A stretch of DNA of 64,000 nt from Marthasterias glacialis (lineage: Eukaryota; Echinodermata; Asteroidea; Forcipulatida; Asteriidae). A model generated the notes under the pieces. The model did not search any database and was not told where the DNA came from. It saw nothing but the letters and a program-made list of their open reading frames with translations. The translations under genes were made by a program, and so were the position numbers. Positions 34,084 to 44,470 of this stretch are shown here, in pieces. The first letter of the stretch is position 1, and each line of letters opens with the position of its first letter. The stretch spans positions 3,477,001-3,541,000 of the forward strand of contig OU452229.1 in the NCBI GenBank assembly GCA_911728455.2. Reading direction: 5' to 3'.

Positions 34084-34157
34084 ATGGCTAGAAACATTCT
34101 CAGCTTTGACTTTGCTCCTGTTGGCCGGAGCCATGCTTGTGGCAAACGCTGAAGATG
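34084..34157 (+). CDS. Gene B' exon 1: signal-peptide exon with an extra base
   Basis: Identical to the 73-base exon of gene B apart from one extra A. The leader frame (FSALTLLLLAGAMLVANAED) is intact from the codon after the insertion to the GAAGATG|GTAAGC donor at 34157, but ATG 34084 is out of frame with it. Confidence 0.7.
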
Positions 34158-34334
34158 GTAAGCAAGAAGGTTGAGGAGTCGGGGTACTGATGGTTAGTTG
34201 GAAGACAGAGGGAGGGGGGTTTACACTCTAAACTATCATTTTTTTAAAAATTTTTTTCCTCCAGTTTCCGGGTCAGCCTGACCCAGAAATGAGTCAGGCC
34301 TATTGGGACCCAGATGCCGGGTCTTTTCTAACAG

Positions 34335-34482
34335 TAATAGACTGTGTAAGTCTCGCGCGTATTCGAATATTTTGGGGACCATTTTGGTCCCACACACATT
34401 GCTTAACACGTGAAGGAAACAAGATCACACGCTTTAACGGACCCTAATGTTCGAATACGCGCGAGACTTACACAGTCTATTA
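34335..34482. mobile_element. 148-bp MITE with perfect 33-bp terminal inverted repeats in the gene B' intron
   Basis: TAATAGACTGTGTAAGTCTC... (34335-34367) is the exact reverse complement of 34450-34482, which ends ACTTACACAGTCTATTA. The interior has a short hairpin (GGGACCATTTTGGTCCC). Outer TA or TAATA could include the target-site duplication. No coding capacity. Confidence 0.9.
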
Positions 34483-35324
34483 GAGTGTATTAGGTCTTCA
34501 CTTATTCTTATTATTAGCTAATTACAGTGAAACGATAATTACAATAGGCTTACTTTTGAAAAAAAAGTAATACACGTGCAAGCATTTTAAGTAAGACTTT
34601 GTAATCATTATCACGGGATCAATGTATAATACAAGATTATGTGGGAAAAGTAATATCTTACAGTGCTGCTGTTCTTATTCAATCATTCTATGTAATAACC
34701 TTTTCGAGCTGGAAACTTGTAGTAATCTTATGAAGTGAGCTGTCGAGTGTATCGGTATAGATACACGTACTCCTGTTGGAGGCTCAACTCCGGGGGTAGT
34801 GCGGACCTGTTACACACACAATCACTGTCAGATTATTTCCTCATATCCAATTGCATTTGAAAAATAATAGTAGAATTCTTCCCACAAAATGTGCCAGACT
34901 ATTTCTCACTGATATTATTCCGAAGTGAAAAATAAGAAGAAAGAAAGAAAGAAAAAAAGAAGAAAAAGGAAATGGTCTTTGTTTGATAGGTTTCAATTTC
35001 CTTTTTGTATTAAAGATTTAATGTCCGATTTCGGGCTGATTTGACCCGGAAATTTAGATTTAACTTTTTAAATAGCTATTTCTATATATTCGAGTAGTCT
35101 TTAGCTTTCATTGGAGGCAATGCACGAAACAATCCACTAATGATGCGTGGTACCGGGGTAGTTAATTAACAAACGAAAAATACAAGTTTCGAGACCCCTT
35201 TCATGCATCAGCCATGTACAAACATTATTATTTAGACACACATCGGTGTATGGGTTTAAAACACACAAATAATATTGCATTTATTTTGTGCATTGTCCGT
35301 GGCATGTAAATTGTGTGTATGTTT

Positions 35325-35755
35325 TTTGTTTTTGTTTTTGAAACAGCAACATCTGTCAAATTTCGTCTAGAGTGAAAAACAAAATAACTCAAATAGATAA
35401 ATACAAATCTTTCGGCGAAATTGCGGTCATGCAACTTAAAACTATTGCATAACTTATGAAAGTCAATCAAGATAAGGGGCTTAGTATTAAGGGTTTAATA
35501 TGGAACCGGTATTCTATATGTGCCAATACTTAAAAAACAATAAAATAAGCGTCGCATTTTTATATTTTCCATAAAAAAATGTTGTGTCGCATTTTTTTCC
35601 TCGTCACATTTTCTTTCCCGTCGCATTTAAAAAAAAAATGTGTTTATTTATTTTGTTTACTGGCAGGCAGGCGCAGATCCGAGGGGATTGGAGGTTCCAT
35701 CTCTTCACCTGCACTGACACCAAAATATAACGAAGAGGAATTTCTGCAGGGGTTA
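35325..35755. repeat. ~430-bp segment present only in the right arm
   Basis: The left arm passes directly from the TGTCCGATTATAA region to the ATATACACACAATTTACATG region; here the two are separated by about 430 bp. The extra DNA includes three GTCGCATTT-type short repeats (35550-35630) and ends in a second version of the CACCTGCACTG.CACCAAA...TTCTGCAGGGTTAT sequence found at 36000-36090. It is either an insertion here or a deletion in the left arm between short repeats. Confidence 0.65.
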
Positions 35756-36390
35756 TAATCGGACAAAAAGAATCCGAAGGGCCTGCCCCCTCCCCTGCAA
35801 ATATCCTGGATCCACCCTGACTGTCTGAAGTCTATAGTGTATTTTTTTATGTAAAAGAGCTTAAAAAGTATGTGTACGTGTGTGTTAGGGCAAATTTACA
35901 TAAACATACACTATAGAATATAGACAGTCGGGATAGATCCATGATATTTGCGCAGAGAAGGGGGACAGGCTCTTGGGATTTTTTATGTCCAATAATAACC
36001 CTGCAGAATGTCGTCTTCATTATATTTTTAAATCACTTTTGGGGTGAACAAAGACAATTTGGTGCCAGTGCAGGTGAGAGGTCGAAACTCCAAAGAAAAA
36101 AATATAACATTAACAAAAATAAACATGCGATGGGAAAAAATGTGACGCTTTTTATTTTAAGTAAATGGCACATAATGGAACACCATATAGTTCAACGGCT
36201 TCGACGCATAGATGTATGGTCACGCACGCAGTTGAATGGTTTAGTTGTTTTTTGTTTGTTTTTTTTTTTTTTTGGTAGCTGGCAAAGAGATGAGATCTCC
36301 CGATTTGGTGTTTTTTCCTAAACAGGGGGGAAAACAAAACCTTTACATTCTACCGAATGACTAATGATGTTTTAATCTTTGATGTTTCAG

Positions 36391-36812
36391 CTGATCGTGT
36401 TTTCTTCCAAAGTGGCAAGTGGGGCGCATCGTCATTGAGCAACAAAGGTTCGGGCAAGTGGGGGGTGAGGTTCTGGTTCGAAGGAACAACGTGGACAAGC
36501 TCTGAAGACTCCCTGCAGGACCTGAGTGGGAGCGGTCTCTGGAAGCTCTCCCTCTACGCCAGCAAAACAAACAATGCGGATGTAGAAGTTACCGATACCC
36601 CTGATTACGAGCAAGTTTTGTCAACAGCTGAGAGTAGTAAGTCGCTGGTTGATGGCAAATTGAAAGTGTACGGAAAGTCGGTGGACCTGAATGAAATGGA
36701 GTGCGACAAAAATAGGTTCGTTTGCTTCAAGTTTCACAAGGGAAGCCAAGAGCACGACGTGGTTCCTTTCAAAGAGTGCTTAGATTTATCAGGGGTGCTG
36801 AAATGTGAATAA
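36391..36812 (+). CDS. Gene B' exon 2: the module and stop
   Basis: Acceptor GATGTTTCAG|CTGATC in phase 1. Core GSGLWKLSLYASKTNNADV, then PDYEQVL, MECDKNRFVCFKFHKG, FKECLDLSGVLKCE and TAA. Cysteines and core match gene B, but 24 of about 139 codons encode different residues and only 4 differ silently. Changes are scattered outside an invariant block (SEDSLQDLSG through DVEVT) and add roughly eight positive charges. The protein is four residues shorter than B because the stop falls earlier. Confidence 0.87.
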
Positions 36813-36848
36813 AGGTAACGTACTGTAGCTGTTTGTATTTGTTTGGGA

Positions 36849-36854
36849 AATAAA
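36849..36854 (+). promoter_or_regulatory. Poly(A) signal of gene B'
   Basis: AATAAA 37 bases after the stop, in the same context as in gene B. A second AATAAA overlaps the stop codon itself (36808-36813). Confidence 0.6.
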
Positions 36855-37963
36855 AGGGGCTGTGTCGTTATAACTATAGCAGGCCTGTGGCTGTGCATGG
36901 AAATATGAACTCTCACCCCGATATTTCGCACGCACACTTGCGGTTAAAATCACAAAGGGTGCCGTCTTTGTCAAACTGTGATTTGACCGCCATCTTTGAG
37001 GTCAAACGTAGCTTGGAACAAGTGTTATAGCTGTTTTGACCTCATTGCGAGGGTGTCATTTCCTGTACCAAATACTCAAAGTGACGTCATACGCATAAGG
37101 TCTATTGTTTTTAAAAACAACTTGTGTTGTGCTGTTGACCAATTAAATATGGTTTGAATAAATAAAAAGTTGATTTACAAAATGTGAATATTGTAAACAA
37201 TTTTGCAAATCTCGTAGTTGTTTTTTTAAAGCCGAACTTAAATTCTGCTTCATTTTTGAAACCTTTAATAGCCCTAACAATAAAAGGCAATCATCGTGAT
37301 CCTTGGCGCACACGCATTCAAACTCGCCCAAACTGCTACGTTTAGTTGTACGTTACCAAACTGCGCGGAATTGGGACGTTGTTGTCCCAGCGGCGATATT
37401 GTCTCCGTACCACACGTTGAATATGAGGCCACAGCAAAGCGTTCCGATTGTACCGGTATTGGGTAGTTGCTAATGCATTATATACACGTTAGGTCATAGC
37501 TCTGGAGGCCTTTCACTTTCGTATAAATACTACAGTCACTTCCTGAATATGAGGGCCCGTTTCCGGGGCGGAACATTTTCAGAGCTCCATAATTCAAATC
37601 TTACCTGTAAGAAGCTACTAATCTCAATGACTAAAACTTCGTGTTCAAAGAGTTGATTTCCTTTATAATGCCCCGGTGAGTCTGTATGCAACGACACGCA
37701 AAATCCATGCGACACAAGGGCTGTTTCGCAAGTAACGAGGCACTTATCCCAATTTAAAATAATGACCTAACTTCAGTTTGTTAGTGCAATCGAACAAAGT
37801 TTTCGTGCGCAGTCGGCTTAAATTCGCAATTTGACACTTTGAACCGGATGTTGGAGGTCGAGCAATATTTATTCATTTTCTCAGAAGCTGTCCTGATTTT
37901 AATATAATTTTATTTATTACATTGTTTGTTTTAAATGTACGAAAGCCATTAAGCGGGGGAAAA

Positions 37964-38110
37964 AATCCGTTATTACGGATTCACATTCTGTTATATACGG
38001 ATTCACAAACCGTTATTACGGATTCACAGTCCGTTATTACGGATAAACGATCCGTTATTACGGATTCGCAATCCGTTATTACGGATTGGCAATCGGTTAT
38101 TACGGATTCG
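37964..38110. repeat. 21-bp hairpin minisatellite, 7 units (right arm)
   Basis: 147 bp of AATCCGTTATTACGGATTCAC-like units, reverse complement of the 126-bp array at 28561-28686. The units vary by one or two bases. It is not CRISPR: there are no unique spacers and the genome is eukaryotic. Confidence 0.9.
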
Positions 38111-41100
38111 GGGCGGAGGCTAAGCTGAGCAAGTAAAATTTTTGGCGTAAACCTGTGCGGTGCACAAGTTCCATTGTCCTGTGACATGTCATTCCCAGCA
38201 ATAATTATTTATTTATTTTTTAGCTTAGCGAAAACCTTTGTCAGGCACTTCTTATTGAACTACCTGTTGTTCAGTACCGACATTGCGGTGTTATCGGGTT
38301 CCGTATTGTTAAGCGGAAAATAATGTTTTGTAATGAGTTTTTTTCTGCTTAGTAAGATAATAGCTTGACACCAGTTACATCAATGTGAAATTGCATATGG
38401 GGTTTTAACCTCTTTCAAGCACGACAGTTCCGCAATAAGCAACATGTTTATCCTTACCAGCTTTATACAAAATTCTGCTCAGATGAGTTTTAAGTTTTAA
38501 AAACATGAACTGCCGGTAGTGTAAACAAGGGAGTACTCTTATTAGCAAACTTTTCAACTGAAAACTAAAACTTTACTTCTCCACTTTGATATCTTTTCAG
38601 GTCAATAAAGAACCAGGGACAACCAACGCGGCAGTTGTTTGGCATACCGAGCGGCAAACGACCTTTCTTCGCCACAGCCAAAGGATCTGACTTTCAACCT
38701 GCAGAAGCAAGCACTTACAAAGTTACAAAATTACTGTTTCTATGATAATGCGGGCGTGTTTTATTTACTTGTTGCACTAGTAGCTAGACCCCCTAAACCG
38801 TTTAATGTGTAGGATTTTCGGTGAACCGCGTTGTTGCGACACAGCGATTCAAAGAATTTTGATTTGATTTATTTCATGTAGAATCCGACTTTACTGCCTA
38901 TTGTAGTCTAGCCATTTGCTGATAATTTTACCATTATTTTGGTTTTCTTTTTTCAGAGTTCAGACACAGACACAGGCTTATTTTATTTACGTTGGGTTAA
39001 AAATGTCATCTTCGAGTTGTGAAATTGATATCTTAACACAGACTCGGTAGAACATCTAGCATTGGAGTCTTATGAAGTACGTAAGGTACAAATGGGGCTT
39101 CATTGTTACCTGACCTCGAAGAAAACACAATAAGTATATCCAAAACAAAAGAGCGAAAAAACCAGACTGCAATAAAAAAAAGGCACATGCCAGCATTTCA
39201 ATATGTAGCGTATTTGAGCATGTGGAAAATATCACCCAATGGCTGCAGTGCAAGGCCAAAAAACAATGCCACAATCCATCAAGTCTGTAAAGGGAAGGGA
39301 ACCATTCCGTACTGTCGCCACTTTATAGTTAAAATGTTTAATTACAGAGGCCTCTAGAGGTCGCTTTATATTAAAGTTGCTGCTGTCGTATCGCGTATTT
39401 AATCTACAAAATAAACTTGTATAGTCCTAAGTGTGCTCACATCAGAAGAAATGTCTCTAGGTTACACATTGTAAATTCTTATAGATGTTTAGTACCAGGA
39501 CTAGAACTAATTATCGTTGAAATATACACGCTAGATGACAGTGGTCATACTTACCGGTTGATTTTCTATTCTCCAACCGAATATTTTCAAGAACAAAGAA
39601 AATCAATCGGGTTTGTGTGCTGCCACCAAGCGTCTAAAATGCCTCCAGTTTTATAGAGCTTTACCCGCTTTTTATTTAATCTACCACTGTGATCTGCACA
39701 TTGCTATGTTAACTCATTCAATGTCGACAGTATGATTTGAAAATCCGCTTTTTTTGTTATTTGCGTAGTATAATCTTCCAGTGTTGATCAATTTCATATA
39801 ATGCTATCCCAATAAAGTTGCATATACGCTTATGGAAAGAGTCATCGTGAACATTTTTCTTAGATATTGTTAACACGTGCAGACCTTTATTTTCATGAAA
39901 TCGGTGATTTTTTTAACTTATTTATTTTTCTACTTTGATTTTTATCATACTATAAACCTTGTTTGTGGTAGGGAAATGCAACTGTGTAAATAAGGAACAT
40001 GCCCTCAAAACATCAATCCAAAGCTTGGAAACCACCATGGAAACCACTTCTAATAAACACATGTTAGAAGTTTTCCAAATTATACGGCAGAGTCTGTGTA
40101 GCCCTAACAGGGCACTGTTTAACTTTCAAAGAATCTTTGTAAACACTGCATGTCTACCATTCTCAAGCCCCCTTGACCATAATCTTGAACCGTTTTATTC
40201 CTAAAAACAAGGCCTTTACCTTTTTCCAAATGCAGTCAAAAAGCATGCTATTAAGGTCTTTCATTACACTAATAGGAGGATTCTTTCATGACACTAATTG
40301 GAGGATTAGGAATTGACAAAATAAGAAATGTACGTTTGGATTACAGCAAAGGTTTGACATTTGGCACTCTTCCAAGATGATTAAGATTACGTTTAGACCA
40401 CATAATCTCTCTACGTACTGAAGAAATAGCTTAGTTATAGTTATATAGCACAATCACTGAATCTAGATCAGTAGAAAAGTTGACACCCAATACCTTGAGA
40501 GACCCTTTGGCCGCGTTTACACTTGATCCGGCAAGAGCGGTCAAAAGAGGATCAGATCCCGCAAGGGCGATCACGCTGATCGCCAACGCATTTACACTTG
40601 AGTCTGATCTGGCATTGATCCTCCTTTTTGTAGTGGTGTTAAAACGGAAGTTCCGAACAGCTAGTGTGAAAGGTCAACTAAACAAGATCATTGCTAATAA
40701 AACTTGCAAGTAAATTTACAAGCTTTTAAAATGTTTTGCCGCGCGGATTGGAACGTTCGAGTTTTCCCCCACGGTCGGAGCATAGAAATAGGACCCAGGC
40801 ATTGTACACAGCCACAGTCTGCCTTACAGCAAAATTAGCCAATGGGAAAATTCGTTACTTGCGATGTATGAATTCAACAGCCAATAGAAAAGTTCATTTT
40901 GCGATATGTAAATTTGACAGTCAAGTCTGTTTGGTAATCGCCTCCATCGATAGATTGTACATGTACTGTGCGGTATGGCTATGCAGAGTTACTGTGTAGG
41001 CAAAGCGAAATGGTTTCAACCAGACTGCATGCTTGTTCGACTCGCACGTGTGGATTGTTATTGAGACTGAGCAACATTGAATTTTGGGTTTTACAACTGA

Positions 41101-41819
41101 ACTAATGCCTCCCACTTGCAAAGTAAGAAATAACTGTGGTCTGGATATGTTAACAACAACTGCAGTGTGTGTTAAATCATTGGGTTTTTTTTGCACGAAA
41201 GTTGGAAAACTAAAAGAACATTGATCTCCAATTATTCATAAATAATTTACTTGATAGTCCTCATGTTTTTCCAGCCCGTCCCGCATTCGAGACACGATTG
41301 TGGCAGGTCAAATTGCGGGCTCTGATCCTGCTTTGTGCAGCACAAAGAAGAAACAAGGAACCGTTCCCTTGTCAACAGCTTCTTTCGATTATTTTGAAAT
41401 ATTCAGTTAAAAAACAATTTACAACTACCAAGGAGGAGGCTTGATTATAAAACAGTTTAATCCAGGACACATTATTTGCAGAGGGGACAATTTCAAAATT
41501 GATGTTAAAAAGAATGGCAACTCCCCTGAAGTGAAATTCAAGACCCATTCACTACGGATCGAATTTTCCGCTTCCGCATCAAAAGGAATATTTTGTAAAC
41601 TGTACAGTAAATGGAGTTTTTATTAGACTTTAGGAAATGGAAATCATCTCTACGTTTATCGAAATTAGTCAAACTTTGGCAATTCATCGAGGCTATGGAG
41701 ACGTATGACTAGCTAGCATGAATATTGGGAAGAAAACAATGGTGAGAACACCCCTTAGAAAAAAAAACCTTTATATCTGCCTCGAGAGATGCCGACTATA
41801 AGAAATTAATCAGACTGAA

Positions 41820-41979
41820 CAATGGAAGACTTTTGAGACGATGGCGGCAGCAGACGCAACTGTCCTTTTTGACAGGTCTTGGCCTGCGCCAACATGCTCA
41901 GTATTGCGCGCGTAGTTCTGAGCATGCGTACTGTACTTGTGAGAACTGTGAAAAAGGACCGTCCAAAAGTCTCCCATTA
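41820..41979. mobile_element. MITE with AATGGGAGACTTTTGGAC-type termini
   Basis: AATGGAAGACTTTTGAGACG (41820) pairs with GTCCAAAAGTCTCCCATT (ending near 41978), and inner GTCCTTTTTGACAG pairs with CTGTGAAAAAGGAC. The right terminus (AAAAGTCTCCCATT) also ends the element at 56042-56350, so the two are related. The GATGGCGGCAGCAGAC segment is shared as GGTGGCAGCAGAC. Confidence 0.8.
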
Positions 41980-42107
41980 AAAATGTATCAGTGATGAGAA
42001 CTGACTTTAGAGCACACAAACCATTGTGCATATTAGGTAGAGTAAATGGTAGTCCCTGTTTTTGATGTTACCCAAACCAAACCAGAAATCTCGAACCCCC
42101 GAACAGA

Positions 42108-42123
42108 CCCCCCCCCCCCCCCC
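42108..42123. repeat. Poly-C run (16 C)
   Basis: Sixteen consecutive C; a mononucleotide tract whose length may be misassembled. Confidence 0.9.
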
Positions 42124-42277
42124 GCTCCCCAAGAAAACACCTTAAACGAGAAAATCAATCATGCAAAAACACCATGCGGGCGAGACAAAGAGCAATGCGA
42201 TAAAGACGTCCTACAGGCTCCCTGAAGTAAAACAATTATATAACTACACTGAAAAGGTATGAAAAGGTATGATGTTT

Positions 42278-42327
42278 CCTTCTTCTTCTTCTTCTTCTCC
42301 TTCTTCTTCTTCTTCTTCTTCTTCTTC
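42278..42327. repeat. (TTC)n microsatellite
   Basis: About sixteen TTC units with one interruption (TCC); the Lys-rich minus-strand frame here is an artefact of it. Confidence 0.92.
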
Positions 42328-42430
42328 GGGGGCGCAAAATAGGATAAGCTTCTAAGTGGCTTATTATAATGATCGAATTTACTACACATTATTAACAGGT
42401 CTTATATTCCCGATGCTACTGGACTCAGTG

Positions 42431-42572
42431 TCCATGTAGCACCAGCAACAAGTTTTACCGTACAAGGCTTGTACATGTATAAACATGTTCTGCATACGTT
42501 GGTTAGCTATGTATGCAGAACACATTTTATACAAGCGATGTACAATAGAAGTTGTTGCTGATGCTACATGAA
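42431..42572. mobile_element. MITE forming a nearly full-length hairpin
   Basis: TCCATGTAGCACCAGCAACA and onward (to about 42500) pairs with the segment ending GTTGTTGCTGATGCTACATG. ATGTATAAACATGTTCTGCATA pairs with TATGCAGAACACATTTTATAC near the centre. A solo end (GTGTCCATGTAGCATCAG) recurs at about 42803. Confidence 0.8.
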
Positions 42573-43436
42573 CGCCGTAAGTGTGATTACAACACCCTCG
42601 CTCAAAACTTTTCCTTGCCAACACTACTTAGCCTAACAGTTGAAGTCTGTTCAAATAAACTTTTTAATTAAAACTTTAAAACACAATGAAACCGTTGGTT
42701 TACTTGTGTGTGTTTATGATCTGGGGTAGTTGTTCAACCAACAAAAATATTACAACAATATGATCTTTTTCACAAGCAAATGATAAGCAAATCTGAAATG
42801 GTGTCCATGTAGCATCAGTAATTCTTTAAATAATGTGCAGTTTTTGAGTGACTCTGTCTATTTTGGCTTAAATGTTAGAGATTTCTCTCTTTTTATTTCT
42901 TAAAATAAGACACTTGAAACACCTAAAAGTGGAAAAAAGAGGGGACAATAACATTTTTGAAATTTTGGTCTTCATGTCGCACTTTGTGCCCGAACTTCAT
43001 GGAGTGACCCATATGACAGTTTCTACCTCAAGATTTCGGCTTCGGCCCCGGCTTAAGCTCCGTTCGCTTGTTTTGAAACCCCGTTCCAAAAGCAGACCTT
43101 TTCACTGACGGAGACTACACCAGAGCTCAAGCCGACGTCATGGTTTCAAAAAATAATGTTTAATCTATTAATTTTATTGGTGACAAATGAATGCTAGCAA
43201 TCTCATATCCAAAGCAAATTAAAAAATAATTTTCAAAGGGTTTAAAAAATGATAGATTTTTGGTGCCATACCCGGTATACATTAATTTATCGCCCCAATA
43301 GTGGTGATTATAAACAATGTAACAAAATACATATGGAATTCACCGTATATTATTAGGTCCGCGTGGTTTGAAAACAATGGACTGGATCAAAGGAGGGCCT
43401 GTTTATTTGCCTTCCTTTTGAGACATTCTCGTGAGG

Positions 43437-44470
43437 AATTCACCCGAAGTCAAGCAGAGACAAGAAGACTTATTTCACCTTAAGTTGTTCTCAGAACCAT
43501 CACTTGTTAGATGCCTTTTCTTCTCTTGTTACTGCTCTTACCTATCTTTACGCATGAGCGGTAATGAATAAAACATAAACACTGATGGGAACGAGTGTAT
43601 ATCTGTGCAATCCTCCCTCACGAGAAAATGCCTCCCCGGAGCAAACTCTTGGTGGCGCACTGTGTTTCGAATTTTATGATCTGGTACCACACACATCTGG
43701 GGCGGAAAGCGTGGGCAGTTTCATCAGGACCTAGAAAAATAAGTACAGGATTAGTTTGCTAAAAAAAATCTGAAAGTGACTGCAGACGTCAGGGACACGA
43801 CCATCACGACCTAGAATTAACAATGCTTGATCCACAAGAGAGAGCTATTTTGGGGTTATTGATAAGGGGGCTAAATTTATAGTTGATCAATTTTGATTTT
43901 GATACGTGCAAGAGAAATGAGTGACATTGATTAATTACTTCGACTTTTCCAAGGTAATTCACCCGAAGTCGAGCAGAGACAAGAAGACTTATTTCACCTT
44001 AAGTTGTTCTCAGAACCATCACTTGTTAGATGCCTTTTCTTCTCTTGTTACTGCTCTTACCTATCTTTACGCATGAGCGGTAATGAATAAAACACTGATG
44101 GGAACGAGTGTATATCTGTGCAATCCTCCCTCACGAGAAAATGCCTCCCCGGAGCAAACTCTTGGTGGCGCACTGTGTTTCGAATTTTATGATCTGGTAC
44201 CACACACATCTGGGGCGGAAAGTGTGGGCGGGTTCATCGGGACCTAGAAAAATAAGTACAGGATTAGTTTGCTAAAAAAAAATCTGAAAGTGACTGCAGA
44301 CGTCAGGGACACGACCATCACGACCTAGAATTAACAATGCTTGATCCACAAGAGAGAGCTATTTTGGGGTTATTGATAATGGGGCTAAATTTATAGTTGA
44401 TCAATTTTGATTTTGAAACGTGCAAGAGAAATGAGTGACATTGATTAATTACTTCGATTTTTCCAAGGTA
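43437..44470. repeat. 519-bp tandem duplication
   Basis: AATTCACCCGAAGTC at 43437 recurs at 43956, and the following ~515 bp match with only a few differences: a 6-bp loss (ATAAAC) in the second copy and scattered substitutions. Copies are 43437-43955 and 43956-44470. The final ~135 bp occur a third time at 45187-45322. No coding or structured-RNA family is recognised. Confidence 0.92.

Larger units (their letters stand above)
34084..36812 (+). pseudogene. Gene B': two-exon paralogue of B with a 1-bp insertion in the signal-peptide exon
   Basis: Exon 1 is 34084-34157 and exon 2 is 36391-36812, with a 2233-bp intron and intact GT/AG sites. Without the extra base it would encode 164 residues. 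With it, the frame from ATG 34084 runs for 22 codons into TGA and never reaches the module. The insertion (AGAAAC against AGAAC in gene B) lies at the sixth to eighth base after the start codon, close to the gap edge, where consensus errors are common. The module exon is fully open and has diverged from B almost only by replacement changes, which argues against a long-dead gene. So it is either a very recent null allele or an active gene with a sequencing error. A start upstream in the gap could also restore the leader frame. Confidence 0.6.
34074..40090. repeat. Right arm of the large inverted duplication (pairs with 26647-32100)
   Basis: The arm starts at the gap with TAACGGGAAAATGGC, corresponding to the sequence just before the gene B start. 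It is about 560 bp longer than the left arm, mainly through an extra ~430 bp at 35325-35755 in the gene B' intron. Homology ends near 40090 (TTATACGGCAG); beyond it the sequence is unrelated to gene A. The outer part (from 38140) has a third copy at 54800-57490. Confidence 0.92.
40091..43436. other. Non-coding stretch right of the inverted duplication
   Basis: No gene is supported. Includes a GCGTTTACACTTGATC-type repeat near 40508-40625, two MITEs (41820-41979, 42431-42572), a poly-C run and a TTC microsatellite. Nothing resembles gene A, confirming that homology with the left side stops near 40090. Confidence 0.5.

Noticed and set aside
33537..34174. Long frames spanning the N run
   Set aside because: They are composed of unknown residues across an assembly gap; only the B' exon 1 part at 34084-34157 is real.
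28561..38110. CRISPR-like regular repeats in both arms
   Set aside because: Units are contiguous 21-bp tandem copies with no unique spacers, each an internal hairpin, in a eukaryotic genome; this is a minisatellite.
26647..40090. Inverted duplication explained simply as two haplotypes of one locus
   Set aside because: The outer flanks are unrelated to each other and the arms differ by structured indels, so a plain haplotype misjoin is not sufficient; kept as an alternative to test rather than adopted.
43437..44470. Structured RNA gene (snRNA-like) in the 519-bp unit
   Set aside because: I compared it with U1, U2, U5, U6 and U7 features and found no Sm-site plus stem arrangement or conserved 5' end; left as an unassigned repeat.
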